Positions 56,547 to 64,000 of a stretch of DNA of 64,000 nt are shown piece after piece (the first letter of the stretch is position 1; each line of letters starts with the position of its first letter). The translations under genes and the position numbers were made by a program. This DNA is from Euborellia annulipes (lineage: Eukaryota > Arthropoda > Insecta > Dermaptera > Anisolabididae), in the NCBI GenBank assembly GCA_023213315.1, contig JAKCPI010026274.1:42820-106819 (forward strand), written 5' to 3'. Under the pieces are notes generated by a model. That model had not been told where the DNA came from and searched no databases. It saw only the letters and a list, made by a program, of their open reading frames with translations.

Positions 56547-56670
56547 TATCGTCGCCTTAGGGCCGGTTGTATGTCGCAAAGTAAATGCTTTTATCCCAGT
56601 CCCTCCATTCACCATCTATCCTTTGTTAGTTGTAAAAAGCATTTACTTTGCGACATACAACTCGACTTAC
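56547..56670. mobile_element. Small Harbinger-like MITE inserted in a LINE remnant
   Basis: TTA-GGGCCGGTTGTATGTCGC ... GCGACATACAACTCGAC-TTA. Arms GTCGCAAAGTAAATGCTTTT / complement. TTA on both sides (56545-56547 region and after CGAC) fits a 3-bp target. The termini resemble those of the 55.6-56.0 kb MITEs but the interior differs. Confidence 0.75.
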
Positions 56671-56679
56671 GCTTAGAGT

Positions 56680-57399
56680 GTAAACCTGCTAACTCACAAC
56701 AAGTAAATTTTACAGGGCAGAGAAAAAACAAACAAAATTTAATATTGTTGTAATGGAAAGAAACTATTTTTCACATTTTTTTTCTCCAACTTACGATCGT
56801 AATTTTAAGTAGCAGTTTTACTTGGACTGATGATGCATCCTCTTAAATAAACAATAAAACAATATTATTTTTACGTAGCTACCACGTGAAATCTGAGTAC
56901 ATAAACACACTTTACAAGTACCACTCTCTCTCGCTTGACTGGCCTGACCCTTCACCCGCCCTCTCTCACTTCCCCTACCAGCAGCCCAGAATCGTAGCGG
57001 AATGGGAATCTTATGGGGTCGCTTTTTCCCATTTAGGCCCCGCCCAGCGCGCTTTAAGAAGCAAAGCTTCAAAAGTAACACATATGTTGTAATAAGCGTT
57101 TTCGATGGCTTATTACAGCCATCCAATTCCAGCCGTCTACACTGTTAAAAATTTCTTATATAATTTTACTATAAAAAATGGGAAGTCCGGCCTCAAAACT
57201 TTTTAGTAATATTACATACCAGTATTGTAATCTTACAACATATTTTTTACTAATACGTATCTAATTAATACAAGAAAAAAGTAAAGTTACAATTTATTTT
57301 TGTATTTTTGCAATGAGTTAATGTGATTTTACCAATATAATATAGTATTTTTTTTACTATACGCAATCTTGTAAATTTCCTATCTATTTGTATTGTAAC
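56680..57399. other. AT-rich stretch with a GC-richer island, no gene recognised
   Basis: 56930-57070 is GC-richer (CTGACCCTTCACCCGCCCTC, AGGCCCCGCCCAGCGCGC). The two opposing ~70-100 codon ORFs have no recognisable domain. 57140-57399 is AT-rich. Its end, TATTGTAAC, forms the left flank of the satellite's first monomer. Confidence 0.4.
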
Positions 57400-60300
57400 C
57401 GAGGGTGAACCGCGACCTAAAATCGTGTACACCTACTTCCACTTCCACTTTCATTTCCAAGTAGAAGACAATAGATGACAATAGATTATCTAATGAATTC
57501 CAAAGTAATTCCAAAGACGGTGTACACCTAATTCCAATCGCGGTTCACCCCTCGGGTATTGCTATACGAAGTGATCATATAGATGACGATTTCGAGGGGG
57601 TGTACACCTAAAATCGTATACACCTACTCCACTTCACTTTCATTTCCAAGTAGAAGACAATAGATGACAATAGATTATCTAATGAATTCCAAAGTTATCT
57701 AAACGGTGTACACCTAATTCCAATCGCTGTTCACCCCTCGGGTATTTCGTTATAGAACACCATATAGAAGATTTTCGAGGGGTGAACCGCGACCTAAAAT
57801 CGTGTACACCTACTTCCACTTCCACTTTCATTTCCAAGTAGAAGACAATAGATGACAATAGATTATCTAATGAATTCCAAAGTAATTCCAAAGACGGTGT
57901 ACACCTAATTCCAATCGCGGTTCACCCCTCGGATTGTAACTATAACTAAATTTCGAGGGGGTACACCTATTTACCACGTTCACTTTCATTTCCAAGTAGA
58001 AGACAATAGATGACAATATGATTATCTAATGAATTCCAAAGTAATTAGCGGTGTACACCTAATTCCAATCGCTGTTCACCCTCGGATTGTTTAAATCGCA
58101 TGGATGAGGGTGAACCACGACCCTAAAATCGTGTACACCTACTTCCACTTCCACTTTCATTTCCAAGTAGAAGACAATAGATGACAATAGATTATCTAAT
58201 GAATTCCAAAGTAATTCCAAAGACGGTGTACACCTAATTCCAATCGCTGTTCACCCCTCGATTTTGTGAACCATATAGAAGGAATTTTCGAGGGGTACAC
58301 CTACTTCCACTTCCACTTTCATTTCCAAGTAGAAGACAATAGATGACAATAGATTATCTAATGAATTCCAAAGTAATTCCAAAGTCGGTGTGAACACCTA
58401 ATTCCAATCGCGGTTCACCCTCGGATTGTTAACCATATAGTAAATTTCGGGGTACACCTATTACCACTTCCACTTTCATTTCCAAGTAGAAGACTATAGA
58501 GGACAATAGATTATCTAATGAATTCCAAAGTAATTCCAAAGTCGGTGTAGGTACACCTAATTCCAATCGCGGTTCACCCCTCGATTGTAACCATATAGTA
58601 GGGAATTTCGAGGGGTACACCTCTATTTCCACTTCCACTTTCATTTCCAAGTAGAAGACAATAGAGGACAATAGATTATCTAATGAATTCCAAAGTAATT
58701 CCAAAGTCGGTGTACACCTAATTCCAATCGCGGTTCACCCTCGATTGTATACCATATAGTGGAAATTTCGAGGGTGAACCGCGACCTAAAATGTATACAC
58801 CTACTTCCACTTCCACTTTCATTTCCAAGTAGAAGACAATAGATGACAATAGATTATCTAATGAATTCCAAAGTAATTCCAAAGACGGTGTACACCTAAT
58901 TCCAATCGCGGTTCACCCCTCGGGTATTGTATACACGATATCTAGAACGGATTTTCGAGGGTACCACCTACTATTACCACTTCCACTTTCATTTCCAAGT
59001 AGAAGACAATAGATGACAATAGATTATCTAATAAATTCCAAAGTAATTCCAAAGACGGTGTGGTACACCTAATTCCAATCGCGGTTCACCCCCTCGATTG
59101 TAACCATTTAGTAAATTTCGAGGTGTACACCTCTACTTACCACTTCCACTTTCATTTCCAAGTAGAAGACAATAGATGACAATAGATTATCTAATGAATT
59201 CCAAAGTAATTCCAAAGTCGGTGTACACCTAATTCCAATCGCGGTTCACCCCTCGATTGTAACCATATAGTAAATTTCGAGGTGTACACCTACTTCCACT
59301 TCCACTTTCATTTCCAAGTAGAAGACAATAGATGACAATAGATTATCTAATGAATTCCAAAGTAATTCCAAAGACGGTGTACACCTAATTCCAATCGCGG
59401 TTCACCCCTCGATTGTAACCATATAGTAAATTTCGAGGGTACACCTATTTCCACTTCCACTTTCATTTCCAAGTAGAAGACAATAGATGACAATAGATTA
59501 TCTAATGAATTCCAAAGTAATTCCAAAGTCGGTGTACACCTAATTCCAATCGCGGTTCACCCCTCGATTGTAACCATATAGTAAAGTTTCGAGGGGTACA
59601 CCTATTACCACTTCCACTTTCATTTCCAAGTAGAAGACAATAGATGACAATAGATTATCTAATGAATTCCAAAGTAATTCCAAAGACGGTGTACACCTAA
59701 TTCCAATCGCGGTTCACCCCTCGATTGTAACCATATAGTAATTTCGAGGTACACCTATTACCACTTCCACTTTCATTTCCAAGTAGAAGACAATAGATGA
59801 CAATAGATTATCTAATGAATTCCAAAGTAATTCCAAAGACGGTGTACACCTAATTCCAATCGCGGTTCACCCCTCGATTGTAACCATATAGTAAATTTCG
59901 AGGGTACACCTCTATTACCACTTCCACTTTCATTTCCAAGTAGAAGACTATAGAGGACAATAGATTATCTAATGAATTCCAAAGTAATTCCAAAGTCGGT
60001 GTACACCTAATTCCAATCGCGGTTCACCCCTCGATTGTAACCATATAGTAAATTTCGAGGGGTACACCTCTATTCCACTTCCACTTTCATTTCCAAGTAG
60101 AAGACAATAGAGGACAATAGATTATCTAATGAATTCCAAAGTAATTCCAAAGTCGGTGTAGGTACACCTAATTCCAATCGCGGTTCACCCCTCGATTGTA
60201 ACCATATAGTAAATTTCGAGGGGTACACCTCAATTACCACTTCCACTTTCATTTCCAAGTAGAAGACTATAGAGGACAATAGATTATCTAATGAATTCCA

Positions 60301-61193
60301 AAGTAATTCCAAAGTCGGTGTAGGTACACCTAATTCCAATCGCGGTTCACCCCTCGGGATTTGTAACGCATATAGTAGGGAATTTCGAGGGGTGACGACC
60401 TTATATCCTACCACTTCCACTTTCATTTCCAAGTAGAAGACTATAGATGGACAATAGATTATCTAATGAATTCCAAAGTAATTCCAAAGACGGTGTACAC
60501 CTAATTCCAATCGCAGTTCACCCTTGGATTTCTACGAAGCATCATTTAGTAGAATTTCGAGGGGTACACCTCTACTTACCACTTCCACTTTCATTTCCAA
60601 GTAGAAGACTATAGAGGACAATAGATTATCTAATGAATTCCAAAGTAATTCCAAAGTCGGTGTACACCTAATTCCAATCGCGGAGTTCCCCCGGTTTCGA
60701 TTGTAACCATTTAGTAAATTTCGAGGGGAAATGTACACACCCTACTTCCACTTCCACTTTCATTTCCAAGTAGAAGACTATAGAGGACAATAGATTATCT
60801 AATGAATTCCAAAGTAATTCCAAAGTCGGTGTAGGTACACCTAATTCCAATCGCGGTTCACCCCTCGATTGTAACCATATAGTAAATTTCGAGGGCACAC
60901 CTTCATGTACCACTTCCACTTTCATTTTGTATAGAAGACTATAGAAGGATAATAGATGTATCTAATGAATTTCAAAGTAATTCCAAAGTCGGTGTAGGTA
61001 CACCTAAGCGTTCACAATCGTGGTTACCCTTCGATTGTGACCATATAGTAAATTTCCCGAGGGGTACAATCCTCTATTACCACTTCCACTTTCATTTCCA
61101 AGTAGAAGACTTATAGAGGACAATAGATTATCTAATGAATTCCAAAGTCGGTGTACAAGGTACTACCTAATTCCCAATCGCGGTTCACCCTTG
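57400..61193 (-). repeat. MITE-derived satellite, about 23 monomers of ~165 bp
   Basis: Counted by the marker GAATTCCAAAG (one per monomer, 23 times including two variants). A complete monomer is CGAGGGGTGAACCGCGAC, then GTGTACACCTACTTCCACTT, CCACTTTCATTTCCAAGTAG, AAGACAATAGATGACAATAG, GGTGTACACCTAATTCCAAT and CGCGGTTCACCCCTCG, bounded by inverted repeats. Monomers are separated by a 20-35 bp spacer often ATTGTAACCATATAGTAAAT. From about 58.2 kb most monomers have lost the left GTGAACCGCGACCTAAAATC part. Variants AGACGG, AGTCGG and AGTCGGTGTAGGTACACC alternate. Minus-strand ORFs rich in LELLWNSLDNLLSSIVFYLE are translations of the satellite, not genes. Confidence 0.95.
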
Positions 61194-61504
61194 GTAAATT
61201 TACAATTTTTTTTAAGAGAGTAGTTAAATTTATCTTAAAATTTAAATTTAAGCAACATCTAGAACAGTCAGTCCATAGAGTATATAGAGAGGAAAGCTTG
61301 CGTATTTGGAAAAAGCACTCTCTAGCGGGTCATGCTCAAACTCTTAGTCCTTAAGAGCCATTCATAGAGCATATTGTCACATGACATTCAGTCTGACATT
61401 TTGTTTTTGTCATAGATAAAAGATTCTACAGGCTTTGTTTTTATCAAACGTTCATTTAGAAAATTTTCCAACGTACACATTTATCGATTAAAATATCATT
61501 AAAT

Positions 61505-61760
61505 ATGGCTAGTTCTCGACGTCAATGTTGTGTGAAAGGTTGCTTTCGCGACACAAAATCAGATAAAGAACATACTTTTTTTCGACGCCCTAAAAACAAT
61601 GAAATGTAAGTAACCTATTTAAAATTAACTAATAATTTATTTCTTTGATTTTTATGTGTTAATTCTTGAATAATTTAATTATAGAGCTAAACGCTGGTGT
61701 CAATTTGCTGATATCAATGAAAATAATAAATATTTCTTTATATGTTCTGACAATTTTTAA
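61505..61760 (+). pseudogene. THAP zinc-finger domain remnant, two exons
   Basis: Exon 1 (61505-61605) begins MASSRRQCCVKGCFRD and continues HTFFRRPKNNE, the first half of a THAP domain (CxVxGC ... FFRFPK). Intron 61606-61684 (79 bp) has GTAAGT and TATAG borders. Exon 2 continues in frame with AKRWCQFADINENN, where the W is the invariant THAP tryptophan, then KYFFICSDNF and TAA. In the C2-C-H zinc site the final His of the usual CSxHF reads Asn, and the stop comes directly after. Beyond the stop the frame still resembles the end of the domain (IYKKYPRRLQRDSPE) up to a second stop. So a THAP protein was broken here. Most likely the N-terminus of the surrounding P-like transposon; a host THAP gene fragment is less likely. 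Confidence 0.8.
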
Positions 61761-62421
61761 TCAAAAACAATTTATAAAAAATATCCACGACGTCTGCAGC
61801 GAGATTCTCCAGAATGAAGTGATTTCGTATCCACATTAAAGCCGTCCGTCCACAGGTCTCCAAACACCGGCTCTTGATTAGATTTTGTGCCAGAAGCCGA
61901 CAACATATATATACATATTTTTATTAAAATAAAGAATAGCCTATATTTTATAGGTAAATAGATATATCTTATTTTAATTTAATAAAAAAAAAAGATCATT
62001 TCAATTAGAAAATAAAGTAAAAATATTGTTTATTTTTTTAAGTGTCTAGGTGATTCTTTGAAGGTTTTCCTCAAATAACTAATGTTGGCGAATGCGAATC
62101 ACAAAAATTCCATTGAAAAGATTGTATTTATTTATTAAAATATTTGTAATGTCATTTTTTGGTCTAAATAAAAAAATGGTTAATTTTAAATTATTTTCAA
62201 GTATTTATTTTATATATGAATTTCCTCCTAGTCCCTCAAAGTCCCTGAATCTTAATTAAATTATTTTCAAAAAAGAAACTCAAAAAAGATACTTAAATCT
62301 TTACATTAATTATTTGCCAAAGTTTTTTTTTTAATAAAAGTACGATTTTATTATATATATATTTTAAAGATTTGTATTTATTTTAATTACAAAACAATTA
62401 ATAATTTTTTTCTTTAATATA

Positions 62422-62699
62422 CAGGGTGATTCACGGTCGATGGGACGTTATCCGTTTTATGTAAAACAGAAAGTCGGATTTTTCTGAAAATTTAGGACCT
62501 TACATTTTCTTACCTGTTCTATCTATCTAAAAAAATATAGTTGCTGCGACTTTTCGATGGAAGCCGAAACGTCGCAAGGCTGGAAATATTTTAGATCGAT
62601 AGAACAGGTAAGAAAATGTAAGGTGCTAAATTTTCAGAAAAATCCGACTTTCCGTTTTACATAAAACGGATAACGTCCCATCGACCGTGAATCACCCTG
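62422..62699. mobile_element. TA-flanked foldback MITE, 278 bp
   Basis: CAGGGTGATTCACGGTCGAT ... ATCGACCGTGAATCACCCTG flanked by TA on both sides (62420-62421; 62700-62701), a mariner-type target. Arms are ~130 bp with few mismatches. The centre holds GCGACTTTTCGATGGAAGCCGAAACGTCGC-like sequence (split here at its hairpin, 62555-62575), a degenerate version of the GAAACG box of the other foldbacks. It sits inside the P-like fossil, so it is younger than it. Confidence 0.85.
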
Positions 62700-62891
62700 T
62701 ATATAAGCTCATTTTTTTACTCATGATAAATTATTTTGAATCATCCGCTGTGTGACGTCACCAAAATTTTCCTGGATGAGAGCGGTTCCCGCCATTTTGC
62801 TTCTGTATACGAACCGCCAGAGAGCTCTGTAACTCGTATACGCTAAAATACATAGGGCCCTTATGGAGCCTTCCTCTCTATATACTCTATG

Positions 62892-63558
62892 GTCAGTCAA
62901 TAGAGCACGCAAGGTGTATTATTCTAAAATAGTTTGTTTTTACAATTTTCATAAAATCTTTTAAAATTAATCATAGCCATTTTAACTTTCTTGAGTATAG
63001 TTTTATATTAGTCAATCCGCAATCGAAATAACTCATCGTTTTTTTGTTTTTATGTGTTTAGAAATGTATGTAGAACGTGAAGAAGAAAAATCATTTTGCA
63101 ATCTGGCGCTTAATATGCAAGTACGAAATAGAAATATTTCTCGCTTACTTTTAAATATTTTTTAATTATCTATTTATAATTATAAAAATAAATTACTTGG
63201 GTTTAAGCTTTTTTTTTTTTATTTATATTTAAAAAATTTTTTTTTAAATTATATTTCTTAGTTTTTATTTTTAGTGTTAGTTTCTCGTCTAGAAAAGCAA
63301 TATCTTTGAATTTCAAGAGGAGAGGAGAGATTTTAAAATGTTTTGCAAACAAAAAATATTTATTTAATAATACTTTATTTAATTATAATTTATTAAAACG
63401 ATTTAAATCATCCGATCATCCATATGTAAAGGACACCAATTTTAAAAGTCTTTCTCATTTAAAAGCTTATTTGTTAGAGAATGTCATTTATAATAAAGGT
63501 AAAACAAAACTTTTCTTAAACAAAAACAATACCACTAATATAATGATTGATAACTTAA
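62892..63558. other. AT-rich stretch, no gene recognised
   Basis: A 97-codon ORF from 63306 is AT-driven (N, K, F and L rich) and matches nothing known to me. It runs into foldback X copy 2. Confidence 0.5.
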
Positions 63559-64000
63559 TTTTTATTATTATTATCATTTCCGTCCATAATTTGTATTAAT
63601 TTGAAAGTTTATATTAGGAAAATAAGGACAAGTTTTTATGTGTGACTTTTTATTTATCAACCAACGTTTCATCGACTTTGCCGACTTCTTCAGGGCTTCT
63701 ACAATTATAAGAACATTATTGATATGAATTTACAAAAGTACAATTACAATTCCAAAACAAACATGTATTAATAGTTTGCCTACCAAATAGTCATGTCAAA
63801 CATTCGTCTAAATTTTCTTGTTATCTTCGTTACCATTGAAGGCCATCAGAACACAAATTTCAAAAAGATATTTGGCAGATTCACAAAAACAATTTTTTTT
63901 CTTTTCTTTTCTTTTTTTATATTAACAATTTCATTAGATATAAAACAGAAATAACATATAGAATGAGGCAACCCTGTTTTTGAACCCAGAATAGAATATT
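63559..64000. mobile_element. Foldback element X, copy 2 (cut by window edge)
   Basis: ATTATTATCATTTCCGTCCA ... AGGAAAATAAGGACAAGTTT matches 12510-12580. The minus strand at 63663-63697 carries CTGAAGA-A-GTCGGC...GTCGAT-GAAA. About 75 bp inserted after it (63697-63785) are absent from copy 1. The right arm should lie beyond 64000. Confidence 0.8.

Larger units (their letters stand above)
61274..62891 (+). mobile_element. P-element-like fossil with THAP remnant
   Basis: CATAGAGTATATAGAGAGG (from 61274) pairs exactly with the complement ending at 62891. Both sides are flanked by GTCAGTC (61267-61273 and 62892-62898). CA...TG termini, a 7-8 bp target duplication and an internal THAP exon together fit the P-element superfamily (P transposases begin with a THAP domain). 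At 1.6 kb it lacks any transposase catalytic region. A 278-bp foldback is inserted near its right end. Confidence 0.75.

Noticed and set aside
57679..60925. Minus-strand ORFs of 70-120 codons repeating LELLWNSLDNLLSSIVFYLE
   Set aside because: They repeat exactly with the satellite period and are broken by each spacer; they are translations of satellite monomers, not a protein family.

Overview
This window is eukaryotic and almost certainly from an insect or other arthropod. It is AT-rich, has very few cellular coding exons, and carries insect-type transposable elements (an RTE-like LINE, Jockey-type LINE tails, a mariner, hAT, P-element-like and TTAA-target elements). Two small spliced coding fragments have canonical GT/AG introns. 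No operons, rRNA, CRISPR or convincing tRNA genes are visible. Most of the sequence is mobile or repeat DNA, much of it palindromic (foldback), with several insertions nested inside others.

Layout. 1-11 kb: an intact 1001-codon RTE-like retrotransposon (minus strand, 1710-4715) beside a broken relative (735-1689); then a long-TIR element (5548-8149) hit by two 5'-truncated LINE insertions; then copies of a repeat ending in G/C homopolymers. 11.3-12.4 kb: a short hAT element with 15-bp TIRs, a near-perfect 8-bp target duplication and the C-terminal part of a transposase. 12.5-17.6 kb: foldback elements with a nested insertion, a compound palindrome, and a 186-bp hAT-like MITE (17406-17591). 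18-24.8 kb: two ~1.1 kb copies of one element whose 88-bp loop lies in opposite orientation, an eight-unit array whose units look like polyadenylated retrocopies (20.06-22.0 kb), and a 640-bp foldback. 25-35 kb: LINE tails, more foldbacks, a possible exon (27008-27197), a near-perfect 270-bp inverted repeat, and a G-rich minisatellite. 36-42 kb: four copies of a ~0.7 kb TTAA-flanked element and an intact mariner (342 codons, minus strand). 43-50 kb: tandem and dispersed repeats. 50553-50860: the first two exons of a MAEA/GID9-like gene (a RING-type E3 subunit of the CTLH/GID complex), with two frame disruptions. 51-56.7 kb: foldback families and Harbinger-like MITEs. 57.4-61.2 kb: a 23-copy, ~165-bp satellite that is a tandem amplification of the MITE type seen singly at 17.4 kb. 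61.27-62.89 kb: a P-element-like fossil with a spliced THAP-domain remnant, itself carrying a TA-flanked foldback.

The most intriguing theme is that at least six otherwise different palindromic families carry, near the inner end of their arms, the pattern CTGANGA-N-stem-GAAA. This resembles the hammerhead ribozyme core with one extra nucleotide before stem II. Hammerhead ribozymes are known from Penelope-like retroelements and retrozymes, so these foldbacks may be non-autonomous relatives, but function is not shown. All family assignments come from reading the sequence, without database searches.
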